The notes: generated by a model not told the origin, from the sequence alone. Positions 1 to 8,562 are shown, counted from the stretch's first letter. The stretch: DNA of 64,000 nucleotides from Streptococcus sp. DTU_2020_1001019_1_SI_AUS_MUR_006 (GCF_032340315.1 NZ_CP135436.1:1447501-1511500); one strand, 5' to 3'. A program made the numbers and translations.

Positions 1-161
1 ATCGAAAATGGCATATCCAGATAATTGCAGGGCGAGTTGCTGAGTCGCAGGAATACGCTGATAGAGAAGTCCTTTGGTTAAGTCCAGAAGAATTTAGCAA
101 TTATCCCCTAGCCAAACCTCAGCAAAAGATCTGGCAAGCCTACTTGAAAAGAAGCTGCTAG
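1..161 (+). CDS. mutY: MutY adenine glycosylase, C-terminal end (partial)
   Basis: An open frame beginning at base 3 runs in from the left edge and stops with TAG at 159-161, giving the last 52 residues. The peptide begins RKWHIQIIAGRV and contains WLSPEEFSNYPLAKPQQKIW. This matches the NUDIX-like C-terminal domain of the A/G-specific adenine glycosylase MutY, where a conserved His/Trp strand is followed by a Pro-Leu-x-Lys-Pro segment near the end. MutY removes adenine mispaired with 8-oxoguanine. In streptococci mutY is often found just upstream of vicR, which supports the call. The catalytic HhH and iron-sulphur domains lie outside the window, so the assignment rests on the tail and the neighbour. 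Confidence 0.7.
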   Translation, partial: RKWHIQIIAGRVAESQEYADREVLWLSPEEFSNYPLAKPQQKIWQAYLKRSC

Positions 162-193
162 CATCGGTCTTGCGTGTCTTCTTTACATTTTTT

Positions 194-202
194 TGGTATA
201 AT
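194..202 (+). promoter_or_regulatory. Extended -10 promoter of vicRKX
   Basis: TGGTATAAT at 194-202 is a consensus extended -10 (TGn plus TATAAT). No good -35 is seen at 17-bp spacing, as is common with extended -10 promoters. The start site would be near 209, leaving a leader of about 17 bases with an AAGG-rich ribosome site ahead of the ATG at 226. Confidence 0.7.
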
Positions 203-225
203 GAGATAAGGAAAAAGGTGACTAA

Positions 226-930
226 ATGAAAAAAATACTAATTGTAGATGATGAAAAACCCATCTCAGATATTATAAAATTTAATATGACCAAGGAAGGT
301 TATGAAGTTGTAACTGCTTTTAATGGTCGTGAAGCACTTGAACAATTTGAAGCTGAGCAACCAGATATTATTATCTTGGATTTGATGCTTCCAGAGATTG
401 ATGGACTTGAGGTCGCAAAAACTATTCGTAAGACAAGTAGTGTTCCTATTATCATGCTTTCAGCAAAGGATAGCGAATTTGATAAGGTTATTGGGCTTGA
501 GCTTGGGGCGGATGACTATGTAACCAAGCCATTTTCAAATCGTGAACTACAGGCTCGTGTTAAAGCTCTTCTCCGTCGTACAGATCTTGTTTCAGTTGAT
601 AACCAAGAACCTGAAACGAAATTACAAAGTTTGCAGATTGGCGATTTGGAGATTTTACCAGATGCCTACGTGGCTAAGAAATATGGTGAAGAGTTAGATT
701 TAACCCACCGTGAATTCGAACTCTTGCATCATTTAGCTTCTCATCTTGGACAAGTTATTACCCGAGAACATCTTCTTGAAACCGTTTGGGGATATGACTA
801 TTTTGGGGATGTCCGTACAGTAGATGTAACCATTCGACGCTTGCGTGAGAAGATTGAAGATACACCAAGCAGACCTGAATACATCCTAACTCGTCGTGGA
901 GTAGGATATTATATGAGAAATAATGATTGA
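226..930 (+). CDS. vicR: Response regulator VicR (WalR)
   Basis: An OmpR/PhoB-type response regulator of 234 residues. The N-terminal receiver domain (about 1-118) shows the acidic pair DDE at 8-10, the phosphoacceptor Asp52 in LDLMLP, and the conserved Lys in VTKPF. The C-terminal winged helix (about 135-230) carries the typical [15 protein letters not shown] recognition helix. In streptococci VicR is the essential regulator of cell-wall hydrolases such as PcsB and of fatty-acid and surface-protein genes. The length is normal for the family. The gene overlaps vicK by 8 bases, indicating translational coupling with its kinase partner. The start follows an AAGG-rich site and an extended -10 promoter. 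Confidence 0.95.
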   Translation: MKKILIVDDEKPISDIIKFNMTKEGYEVVTAFNGREALEQFEAEQPDIIILDLMLPEIDGLEVAKTIRKTSSVPIIMLSAKDSEFDKVIGLELGADDYVTKPFSNRELQARVKALLRRTDLVSVDNQEPETKLQSLQIGDLEILPDAYVAKKYGEELDLTHREFELLHHLASHLGQVITREHLLETVWGYDYFGDVRTVDVTIRRLREKIEDTPSRPEYILTRRGVGYYMRNND

Positions 931-2272
931 AGTAATTAGACAAACAATTTTGACGAGCGACTTTATCTTTATCCTCATCTTAATTGGCTTTATTCTGTTA
1001 GTGTCTTTTCTCTTGCTTGAGAGTCGTCGTGATAATATTCGTTTGAGGCAGATCAATCAGAAAATAAAAGATTTGATTGATGGTGATTATTCTCAGGTTT
1101 TGGATATGCAGGGAAGCTCAGAGATAACTAATATCACTAACAATCTTAATGATTTGTCTGAAGTCATTCGTCTGACTCAAGAAAATCTGGAACAAGAGAG
1201 TAAAAGGTTGCATAGTATCCTGTCCTACATGACAGATGGAGTGCTTGCAACCAACCGTCGTGGGCAAATCATCATGATCAATGATATGGCCAAGAGACAA
1301 CTTGGAGTTGAAAGGGATGATGCTCTTAATCAAAATATCTTAGAGTTACTCAAGATTGAAGAAGAGTATGAGCTGAGAGAACTTATTACTCAGAGCCCTG
1401 AGCTGATGATTTATTCGCAGAATCTTAATGGCGAATATATCAGTTTGCGCGTTCGTTTTGCCTTGATTCGTAGAGAGTCTGGCTTTATCTCTGGTTTAGT
1501 AGCAGTTCTACATGATACGACTGAACAAGAGAAGGAAGAACGTGAGAGAAGGCTTTTCGTTTCGAACGTTAGTCATGAGTTGCGTACCCCTTTGACAAGT
1601 GTAAAATCCTATTTGGAGGCCTTGGACGAAGGAGCGCTGACAGAACCAGTTGCTCCAGATTTTATCAAGGTTTCTTTGGATGAAACCAACCGTATGATGC
1701 GGATGGTGACGGATCTCTTGCATCTATCACGGATTGACAACGCAACTAGTCACTTAGATGTTGAATTGATTAACTTTACGGCCTTTATCACCTTTATCCT
1801 TAATCGTTTTGATAAAATGAAAAGTCAAGATGAGGAGAAGAAGTACGAGTTGGTGAGAGACTATCCGATTACTTCTGTTTGGATTGAGATTGATACAGAT
1901 AAGATGACCCAGGTGATTGACAATATCCTGAATAACGCTATCAAGTATTCACCAGATGGTGGAAAAATCACTGTTAACATGAAAACTACAGATGATCAGA
2001 TGATTTTATCTATTTCAGATCAAGGACTTGGGATTCCTAAAGAAGATTTACCAAAGATTTTTGACCGTTTTTATAGGGTTGATAAGGCTAGAAGTCGTGC
2101 TCAAGGAGGAACAGGACTAGGATTGGCTATCGCCAAGGAAATCATCAAGCAACATAAGGGATTTATCTGGGCTAAGAGTGAGTATGGCAAGGGATCTACC
2201 TTTACTATCGTACTTCCATACGATAATGATGCCGTGAAAGAAGAGATTTGGGAGGATGAACTAGAAGACTAG
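923..2272 (+). CDS. vicK: Sensor histidine kinase VicK (WalK)
   Basis: A 449-residue membrane histidine kinase. It has one transmembrane segment (about residues 13-32) and essentially no extracellular loop, the streptococcal form of WalK. A HAMP-like linker (about 35-90) and a PAS domain (about 92-200) follow. The dimerisation/phosphoacceptor segment [13 protein letters not shown] places the phosphorylated histidine at 218, and the HATPase domain has [21 protein letters not shown] and [13 protein letters not shown] boxes. It phosphorylates and dephosphorylates VicR. The start overlaps the end of vicR, and vicX begins one base after its stop, so the three genes form a tight operon. Confidence 0.95.
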   Translation: MIEVIRQTILTSDFIFILILIGFILLVSFLLLESRRDNIRLRQINQKIKDLIDGDYSQVLDMQGSSEITNITNNLNDLSEVIRLTQENLEQESKRLHSILSYMTDGVLATNRRGQIIMINDMAKRQLGVERDDALNQNILELLKIEEEYELRELITQSPELMIYSQNLNGEYISLRVRFALIRRESGFISGLVAVLHDTTEQEKEERERRLFVSNVSHELRTPLTSVKSYLEALDEGALTEPVAPDFIKVSLDETNRMMRMVTDLLHLSRIDNATSHLDVELINFTAFITFILNRFDKMKSQDEEKKYELVRDYPITSVWIEIDTDKMTQVIDNILNNAIKYSPDGGKITVNMKTTDDQMILSISDQGLGIPKEDLPKIFDRFYRVDKARSRAQGGTGLGLAIAKEIIKQHKGFIWAKSEYGKGSTFTIVLPYDNDAVKEEIWEDELED

Positions 2273-2273
2273 A

Positions 2274-3083
2274 ATGAGTGATATCGGTTTTAAATACAGT
2301 ATTTTAGCATCGGGGTCCAGTGGAAATTCATTTTACTTGGAAACACCAAAAAAGAAAATTTTAGTAGATGCAGGACTATCTGGTAAAAAAATTACAAGCC
2401 TATTGAGTGAAATCAATCGTAAACCAGAGGATTTGGATGCTATCTTGATTACGCATGAGCATTCAGACCATATCCACGGCGTGGGCGTTCTGGCTCGTAA
2501 GTACGGCATGGATCTTTATGCTAATGAGAAGACCTGGCAGGCTATGGAAAATAGTAAGTATCTCGGTAAGATTGACTCGTCTCAAAAGCATATTTTCGAG
2601 ATGGGAAAAACTAAAACCTTTGGCGACATCGATATCGAAAGTTTCGGTGTGAGTCATGATGCAGTAGCGCCCCAGTTTTATCGTTTTATGAAGGATGATA
2701 AGAGTTTTGTCATGCTGACGGATACGGGCTATGTTAGTGATCGCATGGCTGGCATTGTCGAGAATGCAGATGGCTATCTGATCGAGTCAAATCATGATGT
2801 GGAAATCCTGCGAGCAGGATCTTACGCATGGCGACTCAAACAACGCATCCTGTCTGACCTTGGTCACCTCTCAAACGAGGATGGAGCAGACGCCATGATT
2901 CGTACACTAGGTAATCGTACCAAGAAGATTTACCTAGGCCATTTGTCCAAGGAAAATAATATCAAAGAGCTGGCTCACATGACCATGGTCAATCAGTTAG
3001 CTCAAGCAGATCTGGGAGTAGGAGTAGACTTTCAAGTTTACGATACTTCACCAGATACTGCAACACCATTGACTGAGATATAG
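2274..3083 (+). CDS. vicX: Metallo-beta-lactamase fold protein VicX (WalJ/YycJ)
   Basis: A metallo-beta-lactamase fold protein of 269 residues. The signature THEHSDHIHG (about residues 60-69) supplies the zinc-binding HxHxDH motif, and later metal ligands sit in LTDTGY and ESNHD. Its exact substrate is not settled; family members are nuclease-like and influence Vic signalling and competence in streptococci. The coding sequence ends TEI then TAG at 3081-3083. That stop lies inside the 8-bp target duplication of the IS that follows, so the gene is complete although the IS starts two bases after the stop. Its own terminator now lies beyond the IS, at 4507-4533. Confidence 0.93.
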   Translation: MSDIGFKYSILASGSSGNSFYLETPKKKILVDAGLSGKKITSLLSEINRKPEDLDAILITHEHSDHIHGVGVLARKYGMDLYANEKTWQAMENSKYLGKIDSSQKHIFEMGKTKTFGDIDIESFGVSHDAVAPQFYRFMKDDKSFVMLTDTGYVSDRMAGIVENADGYLIESNHDVEILRAGSYAWRLKQRILSDLGHLSNEDGADAMIRTLGNRTKKIYLGHLSKENNIKELAHMTMVNQLAQADLGVGVDFQVYDTSPDTATPLTEI

Positions 3084-3084
3084 A

Positions 3085-4499
3085 GGCTCTTTGTCAACTG
3101 TAGTGGGTTGAATAAAAACTAACATCTGGAGAGGACAATTGATGTCCTCTTCATTTTTATATTCAGAGCGATGAAAATTCGTTTCTTAAAGTTGTCAAAG
3201 TTCCGAAATCCAAAGGCATTTCGTTTGATAAGTTTAACGAGATTATTGGTCGCTTCCAATTTGGCGTTGGAATAGGGTAGTTGAAGGGCGTTGACAATTT
3301 TCTCTTTGTCCTTGAGAAATGTCTTAAAGACAGTCTGAAAAAGAGGATGAACCTGTTTAAGATTGTCCTCAATGAGTCCGAAAAATTTGTCTGGCTCCTT
3401 GTTCTGAAAGTGAAAAAGCAAGAGCTGATAGAGATTATAGTGGTGTCTCAAGTCTTCTGAATAGCTCAAAAGCTTGTCTAGAATCTCCTTATTTGTTAAG
3501 TGCATGCGAAAAGTAGGGCGATAAAAACGTTTATCACTTAGTTTACGACTATCCTGTTGAATGAGCTTCCAGTAGCGCTTGATAGCTTTGTATTCATGGG
3601 ATTTTCTATCAAATTGATTCATGATTTGAACACGGACACGACTCATAGCACGGCTAAGATGTTGCACAATGTGAAAACGATCTAGAACGATTTTAGCATA
3701 AGGAAAAAGCTGTTTAGCCAAGTTATAGTAAGGACTAAACATATCCATAGTAATGATTTTCACCTGACAGCGAACCGCTCTATCGTAGCGAAGAAAGTGA
3801 TTGCGGATGATAGCTTGTGTTCTGCCTTCAAGAACAGTGATGATGTTGAGATTATCAAAATCTTGTGCAATGAAACTCATTTTTCCCTTAGTGAAGGCAT
3901 ACTCGTCCCAGGACATAATCTCAGGAAGACGAGAAAAATCATGCTTAAAGTGGAAATCATTGAGCTTTCGAATGACAGTTGAAGTTGAAATGGATAGCTG
4001 ATGGGCAATATCAGTCATAGAAGTCTTTTCAATTAACTTTTGCGCAATTTTTTGGTTGATAATACGAGGAATTTGATGATTCTTCTTGACGATAGAAGTC
4101 TCAGCGACCATCATTTTCGAGCAATGATAGCACTTGAATCGACGCTTTCTAAGGAGGATTCTAGTAGGCATACCAGTTGTTTCAAGATAAGGAATTTTCG
4201 ACGGTTTTTGAAAGTCATATTTTTTCATTTGACTTCCACAATCAGGACAAGATAGAGCATCGTAGTCCAGTTTGGCGATGATTTCCTTGTGTGTATCCAT
4301 ATTGATGATATCTACAATCTTGATGTTTGGGTCTTTAATATCAAGGAGTTTTGTGATAAAATGTAATTGTTCCATATGAATCTTTCTAATGAGTTGTTTT
4401 GTCGCTTTTCATTATAGGTCATATGGGACTTTTTTTCTACAACAAAATAGGCTCCATAATATCTATAGGGGATTTACCCACTACAAATATTATAGAGCC
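3085..4499 (-). mobile_element. ISL3-family IS (IS1167-like), copy 1
   Basis: A complete 1415-bp element bounded by imperfect inverted repeats that share the GGCTCT tip and an inner TGTAGTGGGT block. It is flanked by a perfect 8-bp duplication GATATAGA (3077-3084 and 4500-4507), the duplication length expected for ISL3. The transposase is on the minus strand. The end upstream of the transposase carries a 50-bp imperfect hairpin. The element separates vicX from its terminator. Its sequence appears identical to copies 2 and 3. Confidence 0.96.
3119..4375 (-). CDS. ISL3-family transposase, copy 1
   Basis: An intact transposase of 418 residues. It has an N-terminal zinc-finger pair (CPDCGSQMKKYD, then FKCYHCSKMM), a helix-turn-helix (MTDIAHQLSISTSTVIRKL), and the DDE catalytic core of the ISL3/transposase-12 family. 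Core landmarks are MSWDEYAFTKGK, IITMDMFSPYYNLAKQLFP with IVLDRFHIVQHL, and the closing ATNNLVKLIKRNAFGFRNF. No frameshift or stop is seen, so it should be active. The protein is the same as those at 29352-30608 and 45229-46485. The resemblance is to pneumococcal IS1167, from memory of that family. Confidence 0.95.
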   Translation of the reverse strand: MEQLHFITKLLDIKDPNIKIVDIINMDTHKEIIAKLDYDALSCPDCGSQMKKYDFQKPSKIPYLETTGMPTRILLRKRRFKCYHCSKMMVAETSIVKKNHQIPRIINQKIAQKLIEKTSMTDIAHQLSISTSTVIRKLNDFHFKHDFSRLPEIMSWDEYAFTKGKMSFIAQDFDNLNIITVLEGRTQAIIRNHFLRYDRAVRCQVKIITMDMFSPYYNLAKQLFPYAKIVLDRFHIVQHLSRAMSRVRVQIMNQFDRKSHEYKAIKRYWKLIQQDSRKLSDKRFYRPTFRMHLTNKEILDKLLSYSEDLRHHYNLYQLLLFHFQNKEPDKFFGLIEDNLKQVHPLFQTVFKTFLKDKEKIVNALQLPYSNAKLEATNNLVKLIKRNAFGFRNFDNFKKRIFIALNIKMKRTSIVLSRC

Positions 4500-4506
4500 G
4501 ATATAG

Positions 4507-4533
4507 AAAGGAACGCCGAGAGGTGTTCTTTTT
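4507..4533 (+). terminator. Original vicRKX terminator, displaced by the IS
   Basis: The stem GAACGCC (4511-4517) and GGTGTTC (4522-4528) surround a GAGA loop, with A-rich sequence before and TTTTT after. Without the IS it would start four bases past the vicX stop. The copy-1 insertion has moved it 1.4 kb downstream. Confidence 0.8.
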
Positions 4534-4536
4534 ATA

Positions 4537-4572
4537 TTGACTGGGTTCTTAAAAAGTAATACTATGGTATTA
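4537..4572 (+). promoter_or_regulatory. Promoter and operator of the RelBE-type operon
   Basis: TTGACT (4537-4542) and TACTAT (4560-4565) are spaced by 17 bp. A perfect inverted repeat TAATAC-TATG-GTATTA (4557-4572) covers the -10 box. This is where an antitoxin or toxin-antitoxin complex would bind to autoregulate. The operator role is inferred from position. Confidence 0.7.
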
Positions 4573-4595
4573 CCAATAATTCTAGGAGAATAAAC

Positions 4596-4838
4596 ATGCC
4601 GACTATTACATTAAAAGTTTCCGAAGCAGATAAAACATTTATGAAAGCCATGGCTAAGTTTGAAGGAGTTTCTCTATCCGAGTTGATACGAACAAAAACT
4701 TTAGAAGCTTTAGAGGATGAATATGATGCTCGTGTAGCAGATTTAGCTTATCAAGAGCATTTAGAAGACTTGGAAAAAGGACTTAAACCCATTACTTGGG
4801 AAGAAATGATGCATAATCTAGGTCTGGAGGAAGATTAA
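4596..4838 (+). CDS. relB: RelB/DinJ-family antitoxin
   Basis: An 80-residue acidic protein. Its N-terminus (MPTITLKVSEADKTFMKAMA, then KFEGVSLSELIRTKTLEALE) has the ribbon-helix-helix pattern of RelB/DinJ antitoxins, which bind DNA as dimers. The C-terminal half is acidic and probably unstructured until it wraps the toxin. AGGAG precedes the ATG. The toxin gene starts two bases after the stop, the standard order for type II pairs. A palindrome over the promoter at 4557-4572 is the likely binding site. The pair resembles pneumococcal relBE2, though the antitoxin was not matched residue by residue. Confidence 0.85.
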   Translation: MPTITLKVSEADKTFMKAMAKFEGVSLSELIRTKTLEALEDEYDARVADLAYQEHLEDLEKGLKPITWEEMMHNLGLEED

Positions 4839-4839
4839 C

Positions 4840-5094
4840 TTGTACAAGCTAGTTCCAACAAGACGATTTATCAAACAACTAAAGAAATTAGATCGTTATA
4901 CGCAGATACTAATTAAAAAGTATCTAGAAAATAACGTTTTAGAGGATCCAAGAAGGCATGGGAAAGCTTTGGTGGGGAATCCATGTGGGCAATGGCGGTA
5001 CCGGATTGGTAATTATCGAGTTATTGTGCACATTGTAGATGATGAACTGATAGTCTCTACTCTGGAAGTTGGTCATCGTAGAGATATTTATTAG
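4840..5094 (+). CDS. relE: RelE/ParE-family toxin (mRNA interferase-like)
   Basis: An 84-residue basic protein of the RelE/YoeB fold. Landmarks are TRRFIKQLKKLDRY at the N-terminus, DPRRHGKALVG in the middle, WRYRIGNYRVIV, and the C-terminal GHRRDIY, which supplies the Arg/His/Tyr residues typical of ribosome-dependent mRNA cleavage. The start is TTG at 4840. GGAGG at 4826-4830, inside the antitoxin gene, sits at proper spacing and couples the two genes. Length and motifs are intact, so the toxin is probably functional. Cleavage specificity cannot be read from the sequence. Confidence 0.87.
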   Translation: MYKLVPTRRFIKQLKKLDRYTQILIKKYLENNVLEDPRRHGKALVGNPCGQWRYRIGNYRVIVHIVDDELIVSTLEVGHRRDIY

Positions 5095-5146
5095 AAATCC
5101 CATTAAACTATTTTATTTACTTTTTATAACAAGAGGAGTTTACAGA

Positions 5147-5920
5147 TTGCAGAACAAGTGGAAGATAAAGGCCTATTACGATACTAGTATTATAATATTA
5201 GCTTTAATATCAGTTGTTTTAGTCATACTTGGTTTTACAGATTTAATTGATCTTGAGAAACCTCCATACAGTATTATAGACTTAGTCATATGGTTTGTTT
5301 TTCTTGTCGATTATATTTGGAGATTTAGTATTTCCAAAAGTAAATGGTCATTTATTATAAACAACATTTTTGACTTGCTTGCAATTCTTCCTTTGAATGC
5401 TATTTTTACAGTTTTTCGTTTAGGGAGGATCTTCCGTCTTGCACGCTTAACAAAGTTAGTAAAACTAACTCGGTTATTAAGAATTATAGGTCTTACTGGC
5501 AAATTAGAGAAAAAGCTAAAAATTTTTCTAAGAACAAATGGATTAATTTACATTCTGTATGTCAATTTGTTTATTGTTCTAGTTGGTAGTTCAATCTTAT
5601 CAGTTGTTGAAGATAAGACATTTTCTGATAGTGTATGGTGGTCACTTGTTACTGTTACAACTGTTGGATATGGGGATATTGTTCCAAGTAGCCTATTTGG
5701 GAAATGGCTAGCTGTATTATTGATGCTAGTTGGAATTGGAACAATAGGAATGCTAACAAGTTCTTTAACTAATTTTTTTGTTAAGGATGAATCTAAAACT
5801 CAAATAAATCTTGATAAACTTTATAAGGAAATTGAGAATCAAAGACAATTAATAGAATCACAAGATAAAAAGCTTGAGGAGCTGAATCAGATGGTTAAAG
5901 AATTGCTGAAAAAAAGTTAG
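5147..5920 (+). CDS. Voltage-gated potassium channel (Kv-like)
   Basis: A 257-residue ion channel with six predicted membrane helices. An S4-like segment has regularly spaced positive residues (RLGRIFRLARLTKLVKL, about 91-107). The pore has the K+ selectivity filter TVGYGD at 172-177, and a charged coiled-coil tail covers about 222-255. It conducts K+ across the cytoplasmic membrane. An ATG further upstream in frame (5069) lies inside relE. I prefer TTG at 5147 because AGAGGAG sits 8 bases before it and the protein then begins just ahead of the first helix. It lies 52 bp after relE with no terminator between, so it may be co-transcribed with the toxin-antitoxin pair. Confidence 0.88.
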   Translation: MQNKWKIKAYYDTSIIILALISVVLVILGFTDLIDLEKPPYSIIDLVIWFVFLVDYIWRFSISKSKWSFIINNIFDLLAILPLNAIFTVFRLGRIFRLARLTKLVKLTRLLRIIGLTGKLEKKLKIFLRTNGLIYILYVNLFIVLVGSSILSVVEDKTFSDSVWWSLVTVTTVGYGDIVPSSLFGKWLAVLLMLVGIGTIGMLTSSLTNFFVKDESKTQINLDKLYKEIENQRQLIESQDKKLEELNQMVKELLKKS

Positions 5921-5955
5921 CAAACAAATAGTTCTTCAACAGTCTATAAAATCAA

Positions 5956-6002
5956 AAAACGCATAATATCAGGTGTTCATAAACCTTGATATTATGCGTT
6001 TT
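5956..6002. terminator. Long bidirectional terminator
   Basis: A perfect 16-bp stem is formed by AAAACGCATAATATCA (5956-5971) and its complement at 5987-6002. The arms are A-rich and T-rich, so it can end both the channel gene and the convergent bta gene. A relative of the same stem lies after the MFS gene, where an IS3 element has split it. Confidence 0.85.
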
Positions 6003-6056
6003 AACATGAAAAAAATTATTGGATTATCTCCTAAAATTCAATTTAAACTAAGTTTC

Positions 6057-6404
6057 TTACAATTCTGCAAATTCTTTGATTTCTTGTGCTGACATTGAAG
6101 AGTCGCAACGGACATTGATTTGTCCATCTGCAATGTGAACAAAGCCTGGTACAGTTGGGATTCCGTAGCGTGAGCGGAAGTCTTGTAAAGCTTCAAGTTG
6201 ACTTGGTTCTTCGCTATTGATGAAGTAGATGTGCGCTTTAGTTTCAGCCACCACACCAGCCAATGTACCAGCAAATTTACGGCAGTAAGGACAAGTTTTG
6301 CGTCCGATGAAGAAAGTTGCTGTTTCTTGCTTGTCAAGTGCTTCTTGAGCACGCGATACAGTTGTCACTTCAAGATCTTTGATGTTTTCTAAAAATTGTT
6401 CCAT
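6057..6404 (-). CDS. bta: Thioredoxin-like protein Bta (bacteriocin transport accessory family)
   Basis: A 115-residue thioredoxin-fold protein. It has a CPYC active site (residues 38-41, in GRKTCPYCRKF) and a cis-proline region GIPTVPGFV. There is no signal peptide, so it should act in the cytoplasm. Members are annotated as bacteriocin transport accessory proteins. The name is historical and a general thiol-disulfide role is as likely. In pneumococcus bta lies next to pgm, and the same pairing is seen here on the minus strand with pgm upstream. It has its own ribosome site (revcomp of CCTCG just before the ATG). A hairpin terminator at 5956-6002 follows it. Confidence 0.85.
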   Translation of the reverse strand: MEQFLENIKDLEVTTVSRAQEALDKQETATFFIGRKTCPYCRKFAGTLAGVVAETKAHIYFINSEEPSQLEALQDFRSRYGIPTVPGFVHIADGQINVRCDSSMSAQEIKEFAEL

Positions 6405-6547
6405 GAGATTACCTCGCTTTCATTGATATGTCTAGTATGCCATAAAGTTTCTAAAATTGCTTAGATTTGATACGCGAATAGATGGTGGTGCAGAAATCAG
6501 TAGACTAAGTCTGATTTTCTAGTCCTATATTTCTGTGTCATTAAAGA

Positions 6548-6626
6548 TATAGAAACTGAAGTTTCGGTCAAAAGAGTAAAAAGAAGACATAATCTCTTTG
6601 TTCACATCTTATTTCAATCCACTATA
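6548..6626 (-). repeat. Short RUP-like dispersed repeat
   Basis: On the minus strand the sequence starts TATAGTGGATTGAAATAAGA and continues with a TGTGAACAAAGAGATTA-like stretch. This is the same opening as the RUP-like element at 62276. On the plus side it begins TATAGAAACTGAA, giving short terminal inverted repeats starting with TATAG. At 79 bp it is shorter than a standard RUP of about 107 bp and may be internally deleted. Confidence 0.5.
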
Positions 6627-6655
6627 TAGTCAGTTTTTACTTTATCATCAAAAAT

Positions 6656-6681
6656 AAAGGTCAGGAATTTTCCCGACCTTT
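6656..6681 (-). terminator. Terminator of pgm
   Basis: AAAGGTC and GACCTTT arms with an inner GG/CC pair form a hairpin. Read on the minus strand it is followed by a T-rich run, directly after the pgm stop at 6692. Confidence 0.8.
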
Positions 6682-6691
6682 ATATAGTTGC

Positions 6692-8410
6692 TTATTTTAC
6701 AAAAGCATTGATTTCTGCTTCGATGTTAGCAATCTTAGCTTGTGATTCTTCGTTGCTTTCACCTACAACTGCAATGTAGAACTTGATTTTTGGTTCTGTA
6801 CCTGAAGGGCGAACGGCGATCCATGAACCGTCAGCAAGTGTGTATTTCAACACATCACTTGGAGGAGTAGTTAAGGCTGTTACAGTGCCATCAGCGGCAG
6901 TAGATGTTTGTGCTTTAAAGTCTTCAACGACAGTGATAGTTGTTGCATTCCATTCTTTTGGAGCATTGTTACGGAATTTAGCCATAATCGCTTTGATTTG
7001 TTCAGCACCGTCAACACCAGAAAGAGTAACAGAGATAGTCTTTTCAGCGTAGTAGCCATATTCTTTGTAGATTTCTTCGATACCATCAGCAAGTGTCAAA
7101 CCACGAGAGCGGTAGTAGGCAGCAAGTTCAGCAACGACAAGAACTGCTTGGATTGCATCTTTATCGCGAACGAATGGTTTAATCAAGTAACCGAAGCTTT
7201 CTTCAAACCCCATCATGTAAGTGTGATTGTGTTTTTCTTCGAATTCTTGGATTTTTTCAGCGATAAATTTGAAACCAGTCAAGACGTTGAACATAGTTGC
7301 ACCGTAGCTTTCAGCAATCTTAGTTACCAAGTCAGTTGATACGATAGATTTGCAAAGAGCTGCGTTTTCTGGAAGTGTCCCAGCATTTTTGTGGGCTTCC
7401 AAAATGTATTTTGCCATGATGGCACCGATTTGGTTCCCTGAAAGGTTAAGGTAGCTACCATCTTTTTGAAGAACTTCAACACCAACACGGTCAGCGTCAG
7501 GGTCAGTTGCAACAAGAACATCAGCGCCTACTTGGCGACCAAGTTCTTCTGCAAGAGCAAAGGCTGCTTGACTTTCTGGGTTTGGAGATTTAACAGTTGA
7601 GAAGTCTGAGTCTGGAGTTGCTTGAGCTTCAACGACTTGAACAGAGTCAAATCCTGCTTGAGCAAGAGCACGACGAGCCAACATTTCACCAGTACCGTGA
7701 AGTGGTGTATAGACAATCTTCATGTCTTTACCAAATTCTTCAATCAAGGCTGGGTTGATGTTTACGTCCTTAACCTCTTTAAGGTATTCTACGTCAACAG
7801 CTTCACCGATGACTTCAATCAAACCAGATGCTTTTTCAGCTTCCACATCAGCAACTTCAACTGCAAATGGATTTTCGATAGCACGGATGTAAGTTGTCAA
7901 AGCATCAGCATCGTGTGGAGGCATTTGACCACCGTCTTCTCCGTAAACCTTGTAACCATTAAATGGAGCAGGGTTGTGGCTAGCAGTAATCATGATACCT
8001 GCGAAGCAGTTGAGGTGACGAACTGCAAATGAGAGTTCTGGAGTTGGACGAAGGCTTTCAAATACGTAAGATTTGATACCATGTTTGGCAAGAACTGCTG
8101 CAGATTCAAAGGCAAACTCAGGTGAGAAGTGACGGCTATCATAGGCAATCGCAACACCACGTTCTTTTTCATTTCCACCTTTTGACTCAATCAAACGAGC
8201 CAAACCTTCAGTTGCTTGACGAACAACGTAGATATTAATGCGGTTAGTCCCAGCACCAATCAATCCACGCATACCTGCAGTACCAAACTCAAGATTTGTA
8301 TAGAATGCGTCTTCCTTAGTTTTTTCATCCATATTTTCCAAATCATGACGAAGATAGTCTGGAAGTTCTGCGAAATCAACCCATTTTTGGTAGTTTTCTT
8401 GGTAAGACAT
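6692..8410 (-). CDS. pgm: Phosphoglucomutase / phosphomannomutase
   Basis: A 572-residue alpha-D-phosphohexomutase that interconverts glucose-1-phosphate and glucose-6-phosphate, feeding UDP-glucose, capsule and teichoic-acid synthesis. All four family signatures are present: the phosphoserine loop TASHNPAPFNGYK with Ser144, the metal loop DPDADRVG (about 306), the sugar-binding GFEESFGYL (about 397), and the phosphate-binding RPSGTEPKIKFY near the C-terminus. The length fits the long Gram-positive PgcA type. It has its own promoter at 8447-8475 and AGGAG before the ATG, and it is followed by a terminator, so it is transcribed separately from bta. Confidence 0.95.
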   Translation of the reverse strand: MSYQENYQKWVDFAELPDYLRHDLENMDEKTKEDAFYTNLEFGTAGMRGLIGAGTNRINIYVVRQATEGLARLIESKGGNEKERGVAIAYDSRHFSPEFAFESAAVLAKHGIKSYVFESLRPTPELSFAVRHLNCFAGIMITASHNPAPFNGYKVYGEDGGQMPPHDADALTTYIRAIENPFAVEVADVEAEKASGLIEVIGEAVDVEYLKEVKDVNINPALIEEFGKDMKIVYTPLHGTGEMLARRALAQAGFDSVQVVEAQATPDSDFSTVKSPNPESQAAFALAEELGRQVGADVLVATDPDADRVGVEVLQKDGSYLNLSGNQIGAIMAKYILEAHKNAGTLPENAALCKSIVSTDLVTKIAESYGATMFNVLTGFKFIAEKIQEFEEKHNHTYMMGFEESFGYLIKPFVRDKDAIQAVLVVAELAAYYRSRGLTLADGIEEIYKEYGYYAEKTISVTLSGVDGAEQIKAIMAKFRNNAPKEWNATTITVVEDFKAQTSTAADGTVTALTTPPSDVLKYTLADGSWIAVRPSGTEPKIKFYIAVVGESNEESQAKIANIEAEINAFVK

Positions 8411-8446
8411 AGGAAATCTCCTTTAATATATAATCTAATCGCTTAC

Positions 8447-8475
8447 ATTATATCACGATTTGAAGTTTTAGTAAA
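8447..8475 (-). promoter_or_regulatory. Promoter of pgm
   Basis: On the minus strand TTTACT (8470-8475) and TATAAT (8447-8452) are separated by exactly 17 bp. The start would be near 8440, giving a leader of about 30 bases. Confidence 0.75.
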
Positions 8476-8527
8476 ACGTTAGCATGAGTTTCTGAAAAAG
8501 TTATGAAATAGAGCTAAACCACAAGTC

Positions 8528-8556
8528 TTGAATGGCTTAGAGAAACATGCTATACT
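8528..8556 (+). promoter_or_regulatory. Promoter of the ABC-F gene, leaderless arrangement
   Basis: TTGAAT (8528-8533), a 17-bp spacer ending in TGC (extended -10), then TATACT (8551-8556). Only six bases separate the -10 box from the ATG at 8563, so transcription should start at or next to the A of the start codon. No ribosome site is visible. Confidence 0.65.
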
Positions 8557-8562
8557 AACTGT

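Noticed and set aside
3797..4255. Plus-strand frames opposite the ISL3 transposase
   Set aside because: They recur at the same offset in every copy simply because the IS is repeated, have no ribosome sites, and lie on the antisense of a well-supported gene.
5069..5146. Longer N-terminus for the K+ channel starting inside relE
   Set aside because: No ribosome site is at 5069, while AGAGGAG is correctly spaced for TTG 5147.
6783..8032. Long plus-strand frames opposite pgm
   Set aside because: They mirror the codon bias of pgm on the other strand and match no family.
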